Positions 55,609 through 63,913 of a stretch of 64,000 nucleotides of DNA are shown here, piece by piece. The notes below the pieces were generated by a model that saw nothing but the letters and a program-made list of their open reading frames with translations, did no database searches and was not told the DNA's origin. The position numbers and the translations under genes are program-made. How positions within the stretch are numbered: position 1 is the first letter of the stretch; every line of letters begins with the position of its first letter. This DNA is from Indiicoccus explosivorum (GTDB taxonomy: Bacteria; Bacillota; Bacilli; Bacillales_A; Planococcaceae): positions 42,927 to 106,926 of the forward strand of contig NZ_NHTN01000007.1 in NCBI RefSeq assembly GCF_002167005.1, written 5' to 3'.

Positions 55609-57177
55609 CTACAGCAGGCTGTACAGCCTGATGTCCGGATTTTTGTCTTGGAACCAGCGGGCGGCAAAATCATTTTCGAACAGGAAAACGAGATTGTCAT
55701 GCCGGTCTTTGACCAGCATGGAACGCGGTGTGGACATCGATTCTTTGACATCTCCTTCGTTTTCGATCCAGCGGGCAATTTTCGATCCGATCGGCTCCAT
55801 GCGGACTTCCACATTGTATTCGTTCTTCATCCGATGTTCGAACACCTCGAACTGGAGCTGACCGACCGCCCCCAATATCACTTCTTCCAAGTGCAGGGTC
55901 TTGTAATACTGGATGGCCCCTTCCTGGACAAGCTGCAAAATCCCTTTATGGAAATGCTTCGATTTCATCACGTTCTTGGCTGTCACTTTCATGAACAGTT
56001 CCGGAGTGAACTGCGGCAGGGCTTCATAATTCAAGTGTTTTCCTGTCGTCACGGTATCACCGATCTGATAATTTCCGACGTCATACAGACCGATGATGTC
56101 CCCTGCCACCGCTTCCGCCACCGTTTCGCGATCATCCGCCAGAAACTGGGTCGACTGGGCGACTTTGAACGACTTGCCGGTCCGCGCGAGTGTCACATTC
56201 ATGCCGCGCTCGAACTTTCCGGTGACAATACGGAGGAAAGCGATCCGATCCCGGTGTGCCGGATTCATATTCGCCTGAATCTTAAAGACGAAACCTGAAA
56301 ACGGGTCACCGGCCGGGTCAGCCAGTTCCTCTTCCTGCGTCTTTCTCCCCTGCGGAGCCGGTGCGAACTGCAAATATGTCTCCAGGAACGTCTCGACGCC
56401 GAAATTGGCAAGCGCGCTTCCGAAAAAGACCGGTGTCAGTTCACCTTTCGCCACCCGATCCGCTGAAAAAGCATTCCCTGCTTCATTCAGCAATTCGATG
56501 TCTTCCAGCGCCTGTTCATAATAGGACGTCTCTTTCATCGGATGGTCGCCCGCGAGCCGGCCTTCCTCATCCAGCTCCAGGAACCGGCCGGTCTCTGAAC
56601 GGAATGGCTCAATACGGTGATGGTAACGGTCGTAAATCCCGAGGAATTCCTTCCCCATGCCGATCGGCCAGTTCATCGCATAGGAGTCGATACCGAGGAC
56701 TTCCTCCAGTTCCTCCATCAGTTCGAGCGGTTCTTTCCCTTGACGGTCCATTTTGTTGATAAATGTAAAAATCGGAATCCCGCGCATCCGGCAGACTTTG
56801 AACAACTTGATCGTCTGCGCCTCGATTCCTTTCGCCACGTCGATGATCATGACCGCCGAATCCACCGCCATGAGGGTTCTGTACGTATCCTCACTGAAGT
56901 CCTGGTGACCGGGTGTATCCAGGATGTTCACCCGTTTGCCGTCATAATCGAACTGCATGACCGATGAAGTGACGGATATCCCCCGCTGTTTCTCGATCTC
57001 CATCCAGTCGGATGTCGCGAATTTCCCTGTTTTCTTCGCCTTTACGGTCCCGGCGTCCCGGATGGCGCCGCCGAACAGGAGTAATTTTTCTGTAAGTGTC
57101 GTTTTACCGGCATCCGGATGCGAAATGATTGCAAATGTCCTTCTTCTGCCGATTTCTTGTTTTAATTGTTCTGCCAT
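55609..57177 (-). CDS. prfC: peptide chain release factor 3
   Basis: GTPase that recycles RF1/RF2 after termination. 522 residues. G1 [10 protein letters not shown]2 RGISVTSS, G3 [15 protein letters not shown]4 NKMDR; RF3-specific stretches are [16 protein letters not shown] and the C-terminal [22 protein letters not shown]3 is absent from B. subtilis 168 but present in staphylococci, where it also lies next to murE; here it follows murE by 100 bases on the same strand. Confidence 0.95.
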   Translation of the reverse strand: MAEQLKQEIGRRRTFAIISHPDAGKTTLTEKLLLFGGAIRDAGTVKAKKTGKFATSDWMEIEKQRGISVTSSVMQFDYDGKRVNILDTPGHQDFSEDTYRTLMAVDSAVMIIDVAKGIEAQTIKLFKVCRMRGIPIFTFINKMDRQGKEPLELMEELEEVLGIDSYAMNWPIGMGKEFLGIYDRYHHRIEPFRSETGRFLELDEEGRLAGDHPMKETSYYEQALEDIELLNEAGNAFSADRVAKGELTPVFFGSALANFGVETFLETYLQFAPAPQGRKTQEEELADPAGDPFSGFVFKIQANMNPAHRDRIAFLRIVTGKFERGMNVTLARTGKSFKVAQSTQFLADDRETVAEAVAGDIIGLYDVGNYQIGDTVTTGKHLNYEALPQFTPELFMKVTAKNVMKSKHFHKGILQLVQEGAIQYYKTLHLEEVILGAVGQLQFEVFEHRMKNEYNVEVRMEPIGSKIARWIENEGDVKESMSTPRSMLVKDRHDNLVFLFENDFAARWFQDKNPDIRLYSLL

Positions 57178-57276
57178 ATCGTCTTGCTCTCCTTTTTTCT
57201 GCCTTCCCCATCTTAGTTCCGCCGGACCCCTCCGTCAAGCTGAAAAGCCGCTTCCCGGCAAGGGAGCAGCTCTCCA

Positions 57277-58737
57277 TCAGCTGAACTTCTTTTTCGCTTC
57301 TTCCAGCGCGATTTCTTTGTCGCTGTGCGGCTGCTTTTCCGTACCGATGATCTGGTAGTCTTCGTGGCCTTTTCCGGCAAGGACGATAATGTCCCCTGCC
57401 TCCGCCTGCCGCACGGCATGGCGCACCGCTTCCTCGCGGTCACCGATACAGGCGTAATTGCTGTGCTTCATGCCGGTCTCAAGTCCTTGCAGAATACTGC
57501 TGTAAGCTTCATGGCGCGGATCATCCGTCGTCAGCACAACATAATCGGCGACCGACGCTTTTTCCGCCATTACCGGCCGCTTCGTCACATCCCGGTTGCC
57601 ACCGGTGCCGATCAGGAAAATAACCCGGTTTTTTTTGAATTGGCTGACCGACTGCAGCGTTTTCTCAATCGCGTCCGGCGTATGTGCATAATCGATGAAA
57701 ATCGATATCGGCGCGTCAAGTTCTACCCGCTCCAGCCGGCCGTTCACCGGCGGGATGGCTGCAAGCGCCTCGACCAGCCGCTCAATCGGGAATCCTTCCG
57801 CCCACAGCGCCGTCACAGCGGCGAGCGCATTGGAGACATTGAAACCGCCAAGAAGGCTCATCGAGGCCTCATACTCGCCATCGGGGCAGACGAGCCGGAA
57901 AGCCGTCCCTGAAGGGGTCATCCGGATATCCTTCGCCATGAACTGAGCCGGATTGTCGATTCCATACATAAACACCGGATGAGGAGTCATTGATGCATAC
58001 CGGCCGGACCAAGGGTCGTCCGCGTTCAGGACCGCCCGTTTCCGCTCCTTTAGATTCTGCCCCATCTGGGCGAACAGCAGCCCTTTCGCCTGTCCGTATT
58101 CGTCCATCGTTCCATGGAAATCTAAATGATCATGCGTCAGGTTAGTGAAAATGGCCGTATCGAATTCGACTCCCGCCAGCCTGCCGAGCACCAGCCCGTG
58201 CGAAGACACTTCCATGGTCATATGACTGCACGCCGCATCGGCTGCCTGCCTGATCATCCGCTGTGTCGTCAGCGAATCATTAGTTGTGTTCGCAGATTCA
58301 TGTAAGATGCCATTCAGGTTGAAACCGATCGTCCCGCTCAATGCGGACTGCTCCTGAAGTTCCATCAATATGCCATGAATCATGCCGGCGACACTCGTCT
58401 TCCCATTCGTCCCCGTGACACCGATCATGGTCAATTCCTGGGACGGGAAGCGGTAAAACCTCGCGCCCAGAATACCCATCGCCCGCACTGTGCTGTCAGT
58501 CTGAATGACTGCGGCATTTGTGGTCCTGACCGGCCGTTCCGCCACAATCACTGCGGCACCGTTCCGTTCAGCCGCCCCTGCAAAATCATGACCGTCGACG
58601 GTAAAGCCCTTTATGCAAATAAACAAGGACCCCGGTTTCACATCCCGGGAATCCATCGTGATGTGTTCCACGCGGGAAGGAAGGCTCCCAAAGATGAGCC
58701 GGTGGGGCAGACCTGCCAGTAATTCCATTAGTTCCAT
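57277..58737 (-). CDS. murE: UDP-MurNAc-tripeptide synthetase MurE
   Basis: Adds the third amino acid to UDP-MurNAc-L-Ala-D-Glu. 486 residues. ATP loop GVTGTNGKTSVAGM, TNLTHDHLDFHGTMDEY, NADDPW, FIDYAHTPDAI, GTGGNRDVTKRP, and the amino-acid-selecting TTDDPRHEAYSSI. DDPR keeps the arginine usual in meso-DAP enzymes but differs from DNPR, so L-Lys or DAP specificity is uncertain. Located with prfC, away from the division cluster. TAGGAGG precedes the ATG. A possible 26-codon leader ORF ends one base before it. Confidence 0.92.
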   Translation of the reverse strand: MELMELLAGLPHRLIFGSLPSRVEHITMDSRDVKPGSLFICIKGFTVDGHDFAGAAERNGAAVIVAERPVRTTNAAVIQTDSTVRAMGILGARFYRFPSQELTMIGVTGTNGKTSVAGMIHGILMELQEQSALSGTIGFNLNGILHESANTTNDSLTTQRMIRQAADAACSHMTMEVSSHGLVLGRLAGVEFDTAIFTNLTHDHLDFHGTMDEYGQAKGLLFAQMGQNLKERKRAVLNADDPWSGRYASMTPHPVFMYGIDNPAQFMAKDIRMTPSGTAFRLVCPDGEYEASMSLLGGFNVSNALAAVTALWAEGFPIERLVEALAAIPPVNGRLERVELDAPISIFIDYAHTPDAIEKTLQSVSQFKKNRVIFLIGTGGNRDVTKRPVMAEKASVADYVVLTTDDPRHEAYSSILQGLETGMKHSNYACIGDREEAVRHAVRQAEAGDIIVLAGKGHEDYQIIGTEKQPHSDKEIALEEAKKKFS

Positions 58738-58738
58738 G

Positions 58739-58819
58739 TTACATCCTCCTAAGTAAATGACGCAGGACCGGTGAGCTGTCCCGGCAGGTATCTGTTCCCC
58801 GCCTATTATGCCGTTGCAT
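58739..58819 (-). CDS. possible 26-codon leader ORF before murE
   Basis: ATG preceded by AAGGGAGG with five-base spacing; encodes MQRHNRRGTDTC and on to LRHLLRRM, with seven arginines. Its TAA ends one base before the murE ATG, and it covers the murE ribosome site, so translation could be coupled. No homologue is known to me and it may be chance. A nearby TATGAT at about 58833 would start transcription inside its ribosome site, which argues against it. Confidence 0.3.
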   Translation of the reverse strand: MQRHNRRGTDTCRDSSPVLRHLLRRM

Positions 58820-58905
58820 CCATACCTCCCTTATCATATCAAAATACATGATGTTCCGACACTCTCAGTGTAGTAAGATGAGGTAAAATGACTTCGAGGT
58901 GTACC

Positions 58906-60498
58906 ATGGATCCAACTATCACCCTCAAAAAATGGAATCGGCTCCTTTTGCCCGCCTGGTGGTTTCTGCTGTTCCTGTATATAGCGTTCGCACTTCTCAC
59001 CCCTTTACCCCTTGAGCGGTCGGCGGCAGCTGCCGGAATCATTAGCGGACTGGCTGGCCTGGCAGCCGCCCGATTCGGGATGCCGGAGCGCGCAATCCAA
59101 TTCGGGCTTCTTCTGTCGCTGAATCTATGGATCTTCCTGGCAGTGTCCGATTCTCTTTATCCGATTTCGTTCGCTTTTCTGATCATCCCGATTCTGGCGG
59201 CAGCTTTTTATGTCGATCCCGCACCGGTTCTGGCAGTCACCATCGTCACATTGCCGGAACTGATGTTTTCCGCCCGATTCAGCCCTGTCAGCGGAAGTCT
59301 CGCGGATTACCCCGCGCTTGGTCCTGCTGTCCTGCTCCTGATTGTGCTTGCGTCGATCATTTCACTGATCCATGCCTCTTCCTATCAAAAGATTTGGCGG
59401 GAAATCGAAGAAAAAAACCGATCGATGGAAAATGCACTTCTGTCAAGAGAAGGCTACCTTCAGCTGTTTTTTGGAAATGCGAAAGATGCGATCGCGGTAT
59501 TTGACTTGGATGACCGGGTGATTGACATCAATCCGTCATTTGAAGAACTGTATGGCTGGTCGCGTGACGAAGCGATCGGCCGGATCCTGCCGATCGTTCC
59601 GCCTGAGAACCGGGGAGCCGCCAGCATCCGTCTCAAAAACTTGTACGAAGGGAAAAGCTATTCCCTTCTGGAGACCACCGACATGCGGAAGGATGGTTCC
59701 CGGTTCCCCGCAGAACTGACACTCTCCCCCATTTTCGATGCGGAAGGACGTGTCATCGCGACTTCGGCTATTTCGAGGGACATTTCCTACCGGAAAGAGA
59801 CCGAAAACTTGATCGTACAGTCCGAAAAATTGAAACTCGCCGGTGAAATGGCGGCGGGCGTCGCACACGAAGTCCGGAACCCGCTGACCGTCATCTCGGG
59901 ATTCGTGCAAATGATGCACCATGATGCCGACCATCCTTATCAGTCGTTCACCAAGCTGATCCTTTCTGAAATCGAACGGATCAATCTCATCATCAGTGAA
60001 TTTCTCATCCTCGCCAAACCGCAAGCAGCGCAATTCAGGGAGGTCAGCCTCCGCGAAACCTTACAGGAAGTATTTCTCCTGTACGGTCCGGAGTTCAATA
60101 TGCAGGGAATTATTTTCCACGAAACGTGGCGGCATTCAGATTATGTGGTGAACGGGGAAAAGAACCAGCTGAAGCAAGTGTTCATCAACTTGATCCGGAA
60201 TGCGATCGAGGCGGTCGGCCACGAAGGGAAAATCTCGCTGCTTGTGGAAGAGCGCGAAGAAGGGCTGGTAGCTGTCCGGCTTCGTGATAACGGGGAAGGC
60301 ATTCCCGACGATGTCCTGAAAAAAATCTTCGAGCCCTTTTACACAACAAAGGCTTCCGGCACCGGCCTCGGACTCATCATCTCCCAGCGAATCGTCCAAG
60401 ACCATGGCGGCTCGCTTGCGATCCGCAGTAAAGAAAGAAAAGGCACGGAAGTCACAGTCCTTCTTCCGATCACCTCAAAACAGGCCGCTCAACTGTGA
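58906..60498 (+). CDS. PAS-domain membrane sensor histidine kinase, sporulation-kinase type
   Basis: 530 residues. Five or six membrane helices lie within residues 12-158, a PAS domain at about 183-300 (AIAVFDLDDRVIDINP, GRVIATSAISRDIS), then HisKA with EMAAGVAHEVRNPLTVISGFVQ (His321), and HATPase motifs NLIRNAIEAV, DNGEGIP, FEPFYTTK and GTGLGL. The VAHEVRNPL block resembles KinA/KinB/KinE, which phosphorylate Spo0F. No response regulator is adjacent, consistent with an orphan kinase feeding a phosphorelay. The ATG at 58906 has GAGGTG upstream. The signal is unknown. Confidence 0.85.
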   Translation: MDPTITLKKWNRLLLPAWWFLLFLYIAFALLTPLPLERSAAAAGIISGLAGLAAARFGMPERAIQFGLLLSLNLWIFLAVSDSLYPISFAFLIIPILAAAFYVDPAPVLAVTIVTLPELMFSARFSPVSGSLADYPALGPAVLLLIVLASIISLIHASSYQKIWREIEEKNRSMENALLSREGYLQLFFGNAKDAIAVFDLDDRVIDINPSFEELYGWSRDEAIGRILPIVPPENRGAASIRLKNLYEGKSYSLLETTDMRKDGSRFPAELTLSPIFDAEGRVIATSAISRDISYRKETENLIVQSEKLKLAGEMAAGVAHEVRNPLTVISGFVQMMHHDADHPYQSFTKLILSEIERINLIISEFLILAKPQAAQFREVSLRETLQEVFLLYGPEFNMQGIIFHETWRHSDYVVNGEKNQLKQVFINLIRNAIEAVGHEGKISLLVEEREEGLVAVRLRDNGEGIPDDVLKKIFEPFYTTKASGTGLGLIISQRIVQDHGGSLAIRSKERKGTEVTVLLPITSKQAAQL

Positions 60499-60517
60499 GC
60501 GGCCTGTTTTTCATGGA
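60480..60517 (+). terminator. terminator of the histidine kinase gene
   Basis: CAGGCCGCT pairs with AGCGGCCTG, then TTTTT. The hairpin includes the last codons and stop of the gene. Confidence 0.85.
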
Positions 60518-60549
60518 AAATATGAGATTACGGCACGGTTTGCATTCCG

Positions 60550-61938
60550 TCAGCGGAGCACTTTTTTTACAAGCTTCACTTTTTTCCCGTATGGCGGAAA
60601 TAAAAAGTTCACCGGCAGTTTCGTCGACTTCTTCATGATCGACTTTGCGTGGGTAAACGCTTCGAAACTTGTCCGGCCGTGGTAAGCACTGAGCCCGGAT
60701 GGACCGACGCCGCCGAACGGCAGGTAGGTGTTGCCGACATGCGAAACGGTATCATTGATGCAGCCGCCTCCGAACGGAAGCTGTTCCAAAAAGAATTGCT
60801 GCGCCCGTTCCGTCTCCGAGAAGAAGTAAGCCGCAAGCGGCTTGGGGAGCTGGCGGATCCGGGCGATGAGCGCCGGCAGGTCCTGATACGTCAACACCGG
60901 AAGGATGGGTCCGAAAATTTCATCTTCCATCGAAGGGCTGTCCCAATCCACACCGTCCAGGATGACAGGCTCCATATAACGCGTGGAGCGGTCCATCCTG
61001 CCGCCGTACACAATGTGATCCGCCTCGGACCGGATGATTTTTTCAAGCCGGTCAAAATGACGTTCGTTCACGATCCGGCCATAGTCAGGGCTGTCCGCCG
61101 CATTCTTCCCGTAAAAGGATTTGATGGTTTCGATCATCTTTCCCATAAATTCGGCTTTCACCGATTCATGCACGCAGACATAGTCCGGGGCGACGCACGT
61201 CTGGCCGGTATTCATCAGTTTCCCCCAAACGATTCGTTTAGCTGCCGCATCCAGATCGGCGGTGTGATCGACGATGGCCGGGCTTTTACCGCCCAGTTCC
61301 AGCGTCAGCGGCGTAAGCCGTTCGGCAGCCGCTTTCATGACGACCTTCCCGACCTGGACACTTCCGGTAAAGAAAATGTAATCGAATGGAGCATGGATAA
61401 GCGCCGTCACTTCATCTTTCGACCCCTCCACTACCCTGATGTAGTAAGGCGGGAACGCATCTTCGATCACTTTCCTTACCGCTGACGCCACGTGGGGCGT
61501 CGTTTCCGACGGCTTGACGACGGCGCAGTTCCCGCCGGCGATCGCTCCGAGCAGCGGTTCGATGACAAGCTGGAACGGATAATTGAATGGACCGATCACC
61601 AGCACCGACCCATAGGGTTCACGGATGACGAAGCTTTTTGCGGGCTGGAGATGAAGCGGTGTTTTGGCGCTTTCCGGCTCCATCCATTCTTCCACGTTCT
61701 TTTCCATGTAACCGATTGAATCCAGGATGAACCCGACTTCCGTTGCATAAGCCTCGAATTCACTTTTCCCCAGATCCTTGGCGAGCGCTTCCGTAATCAA
61801 TTTTTCATTCTCCAGGATCGACCGCTTCAGGTTCGCGAACTGCTGTTTCCGGAAATCCGCTGAACGGGTAGCCCCGGTATAGAAATAATTCCGCTGTTCC
61901 TCAATGATCATCCGTACAGTTTCATCAGTCACTTGCAT
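60550..61938 (-). CDS. aldehyde dehydrogenase (class 3 / YwdH type)
   Basis: 462 residues. GPFNYPFQLVIEPLLGAIAGGN, cofactor FTGSVQVGKVV, catalytic LELGGKSPAIV (Glu) and NTGQTCVAPDYV (Cys), and LPFGGVGPSGLSAYHGRTSFEAFTH show a class 3 fatty-aldehyde-type enzyme, with a C-terminal basic-hydrophobic tail KKSTKLPVNFLFPPYGKKVKLVKK that may touch the membrane. The ATG at 61938 follows GAAGGAGGGG; the frame extended to 62046 is rejected. Confidence 0.92.
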   Translation of the reverse strand: MQVTDETVRMIIEEQRNYFYTGATRSADFRKQQFANLKRSILENEKLITEALAKDLGKSEFEAYATEVGFILDSIGYMEKNVEEWMEPESAKTPLHLQPAKSFVIREPYGSVLVIGPFNYPFQLVIEPLLGAIAGGNCAVVKPSETTPHVASAVRKVIEDAFPPYYIRVVEGSKDEVTALIHAPFDYIFFTGSVQVGKVVMKAAAERLTPLTLELGGKSPAIVDHTADLDAAAKRIVWGKLMNTGQTCVAPDYVCVHESVKAEFMGKMIETIKSFYGKNAADSPDYGRIVNERHFDRLEKIIRSEADHIVYGGRMDRSTRYMEPVILDGVDWDSPSMEDEIFGPILPVLTYQDLPALIARIRQLPKPLAAYFFSETERAQQFFLEQLPFGGGCINDTVSHVGNTYLPFGGVGPSGLSAYHGRTSFEAFTHAKSIMKKSTKLPVNFLFPPYGKKVKLVKKVLR

Positions 61939-62001
61939 GCTGTCCCCTCCTTCAGTTCCTTCCATTGTAGCGGGAATCATCTGACAATACAAAACGCCGG
62001 G

Positions 62002-62028
62002 GTTTATTCGGCCATCGGGATGGGGTAT
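62002..62028 (+). promoter_or_regulatory. possible sigma-B-type promoter of a 48-codon ORF
   Basis: GTTTAT, 15 bases, then GGGTAT, close to the GTTTAA-N12-14-GGGTAT pattern but slightly too long. A sigma-A alternative with TATAGA has no good -35. Confidence 0.35.
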
Positions 62029-62060
62029 AGAGCAGTAAGCACCCAATAAAGGAGGACATC

Positions 62061-62207
62061 ATGATGAATCATTCAGAAAATTGGTGGGAAACTGTATTTG
62101 AAGGAACGCTGGAAGTGGGAATCAATAAAGAGAAACTGACGGATATCGAAGAAGAATCCTTTTTGTATTTCAATGCGGAGAGTCCGATGCAGGAGCAGCA
62201 GCTTTAA
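62061..62207 (+). CDS. 48-residue acidic small protein, unknown
   Basis: Starts MMNHSENWWETVFEGTLEVG, then a Lys/Glu-rich stretch and EEESFLYFNAESPMQEQQL. GGAGG lies five bases before the ATG. No signal peptide or membrane helix. It is followed after about 40 bases by a strong terminator at 62247-62285. I do not recognise it. The ribosome site, terminator and codon composition make it likely real. A possible stress-type (sigma-B) promoter precedes it. Confidence 0.6.
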   Translation: MMNHSENWWETVFEGTLEVGINKEKLTDIEEESFLYFNAESPMQEQQL

Positions 62208-62246
62208 GTGAAGGAATCCACAGCAACTTGTCAACCGGCTACATAA

Positions 62247-62285
62247 AAACGCCTTTTCCGGCAGAAGAATTCGGAAAAGGCGTTT
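62247..62285. terminator. terminator after the 48-codon ORF
   Basis: AAAACGCCTTTTCC pairs perfectly with GGAAAAGGCGTTTT, strong in both directions. Confidence 0.85.
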
Positions 62286-62362
62286 TGCGTTTTCCACCGC
62301 TTTCAAAGTCTTGCCTTACCGGCTCGCCGGGACTTCTGTTCCATGATAAACTGGACTTGGTG

Positions 62363-63073
62363 ATGAATATGAAACGGATCTGTTTGGCTGTCCTCCTGCT
62401 AATCCTGTCCGGGTGCGCCTCCGAGCCGCCCGCTGCCGGCAGTGCGCGCGTCCCGGTCGAACTCCTTTCTGTCACAGACGGGGATACGATCGATGTGATT
62501 CTGGAAGGAGAGCGGGAGACCATCCGCTATTTGCTGATCGACACCCCGGAACTCCGTCACCCCGAATCCGGGCAGCAGCCGCTAAGCCAGGAGGCGGCGG
62601 AAGCGAACCGCCGCATGCTTGAAACGGCTGAACTGGAAATCGAGTTCGACGAAGGAGAACGCACGGATGACTACGGCCGCCTTCTCGCATACGTCTATGC
62701 CGACGGGAAAAATGTCCAGGAAGAGCTGCTCCGCCAAGGATTGGCGCGTGTGGCGTATGTTTTTCCGCCGAGCACACGTTATCTTGAAGCATTCGAACAG
62801 GCGGAAACGGCGGCGCGTGAAGCCGGAAGAGGGATTTGGCGATACAGCGATTATGCGACAGAGCGGGGATTCGATGTTTCGGCAGTTAAAGAAGAAAGTG
62901 CCGGGGAGACCCTTCACGAAAGCGGCTGCACGATAAAAGGGAACATTAACCGGGACGGGGAAAAGATTTACCACTGGCCCGGAAGCCTGCATTACGAAAA
63001 GACAGTTCCCGAAGTCTGGTTCTGCTCAGAAGCGGAAGCTGCGGAAAACGGATTCCGCAAATCGGGACAGTGA
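62363..63073 (+). CDS. lipoprotein staphylococcal-nuclease-like nuclease
   Basis: 236 residues. Signal peptide with lipobox LILSGC. The SNase fold begins VTDGDTIDV, with catalytic-type residues in TIRYLLIDTPE (Arg, Asp, Glu) and DDYGRLLAYV (Arg). A C-terminal segment with CTIKGNINRDGEKIYHWPGS and EVWFCSEAEAAENGFRKS resembles the small cysteine domain that follows SNase in surface nucleases such as B. subtilis YncB/YokF. It would be anchored outside and degrade DNA/RNA with calcium. ATG codons at 62363 and 62369 are both possible; the ribosome site is weak. Confidence 0.85.
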   Translation: MNMKRICLAVLLLILSGCASEPPAAGSARVPVELLSVTDGDTIDVILEGERETIRYLLIDTPELRHPESGQQPLSQEAAEANRRMLETAELEIEFDEGERTDDYGRLLAYVYADGKNVQEELLRQGLARVAYVFPPSTRYLEAFEQAETAAREAGRGIWRYSDYATERGFDVSAVKEESAGETLHESGCTIKGNINRDGEKIYHWPGSLHYEKTVPEVWFCSEAEAAENGFRKSGQ

Positions 63074-63086
63074 CGGAGGAATGGAA

Positions 63087-63605
63087 ATGCAAGTACTGGT
63101 ATTGCGGCTTGATTATAAATCATCCGCTGTCATCGAACGGCTGCAGCAGCAGGCGGCGCTGACAGCTCACTCTGAACGCCTCAAAGCGCCGCCGCATCTG
63201 TCGCTCCAGGCGTTCAGGCAGGCGGACCCTGCAGCGCTGAAACCGGCGGTACAGAACAGCATCGGCCAATTGAAGGAGTTCGGTCTGGTGTTCGGTTCAC
63301 TCGGCTTCTTCAAGCAGAGCGGCACGATTTTCGCGTCGCCCGGTGTGTCGAAACCATTGACCGACCTGCACCTTTCCCTCCATTTGGGGACCCGGGAATT
63401 CGGCGGACAGAATGAACTGTACCTCCCGGATAACTGGGTACCTCACGCTACGATCTCCACCAATATCGCTCCACCGATATGGGGCCCGCTGTTCGCCCGC
63501 CTGGCCATGGAGTTCGAGCCGTTCAGCGCGAAAGTCGCAGCGGTCGAATGCTGGACAGTTGCCGGTGGCCGGATCAGCACGGATTGGAGCCTTTTTCTAA
63601 ATTAA
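63087..63605 (+). CDS. 2H phosphoesterase / 2'-5' RNA ligase family protein
   Basis: 172 residues. Two H-x-S/T-hydrophobic motifs are present, PPHLSLQAF and PHATIST, the catalytic pair of LigT-like proteins. Length is typical. The ATG at 63087 is seven bases from GGAGG; the ATG at 63081 is too close. It follows the nuclease gene by about 13 bases and is likely cotranscribed. The substrate (2'-5' RNA or cyclic phosphate) is not known. Confidence 0.8.
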   Translation: MQVLVLRLDYKSSAVIERLQQQAALTAHSERLKAPPHLSLQAFRQADPAALKPAVQNSIGQLKEFGLVFGSLGFFKQSGTIFASPGVSKPLTDLHLSLHLGTREFGGQNELYLPDNWVPHATISTNIAPPIWGPLFARLAMEFEPFSAKVAAVECWTVAGGRISTDWSLFLN

Positions 63606-63614
63606 AAAAGAGTG

Positions 63615-63644
63615 TTGACATTTCTGCAAGACAGGATATATAAT
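63615..63644 (+). promoter_or_regulatory. consensus promoter of tRNA-Val
   Basis: A perfect TTGACA and a perfect TATAAT with an 18-base spacer, about 20 bases before the tRNA. Confidence 0.85.
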
Positions 63645-63664
63645 AAATCTTGTCTTAAAGAAAC

Positions 63665-63737
63665 GATTCCTTAGCTCAGCTGGGAGAGCGCTACCTTGAC
63701 AGGGTAGAGGTCGCTGGTTCGAACCCAGTAGGAATCA
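63665..63737 (+). tRNA. tRNA-Val (anticodon GAC)
   Basis: 73 bases fold into a full cloverleaf: acceptor GATTCCT/AGGAATC with discriminator A, D arm GCTC/GAGC, anticodon stem CTACC/GGTAG with loop TTGACAG giving anticodon GAC, and T arm GCTGG/CCAGT with TTCGAAC. CCA is not encoded. It reads GUC valine codons (and GUU by wobble). Confidence 0.96.
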
Positions 63738-63749
63738 TCAATGAAATAT

Positions 63750-63780
63750 CGTTCAAAACATTGATGTATCAGTGTTTTGA
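63750..63780. repeat. inverted repeat just after tRNA-Val
   Basis: TTCAAAACATTGA and TCAGTGTTTTGA form a 12- to 13-base hairpin with a four-base loop and one G-U pair. No T run follows. Confidence 0.6.
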
Positions 63781-63789
63781 GACAAAGGA

Positions 63790-63830
63790 AACCGGGAGTG
63801 CTTGGGCACATTCCGGTCCTTTTTTTATGT
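63790..63830 (+). terminator. terminator of tRNA-Val
   Basis: ACCGGGAGTGC pairs imperfectly with GCACATTCCGGT, followed by CCTTTTTTT on the plus strand. Confidence 0.75.
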
Positions 63831-63860
63831 CTGTATCATGCCATGTGCCGAAAGTGTGCC
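63804..63860. repeat. three TGTGCC motifs beside tRNA-Val
   Basis: GGGCACA at 63804-63810 and TGTGCC at 63844-63849 and 63855-63860. Such short repeats beside a tRNA can be arm-type sites of a tyrosine integrase. No integrase gene is visible in the window. Confidence 0.3.
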
Positions 63861-63875
63861 TATTTCTAAAATGAA

Positions 63876-63912
63876 CGCAAAAACCCTCTACCTTAAATGG
63901 CAGAGGGTCTTA
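63876..63912 (-). terminator. terminator of the gene at the right edge
   Basis: GACCCTCT pairs with AGAGGGTT (with CC/GG continuing) on the minus strand, then TTTTTG. Confidence 0.8.
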
Positions 63913-63913
63913 C

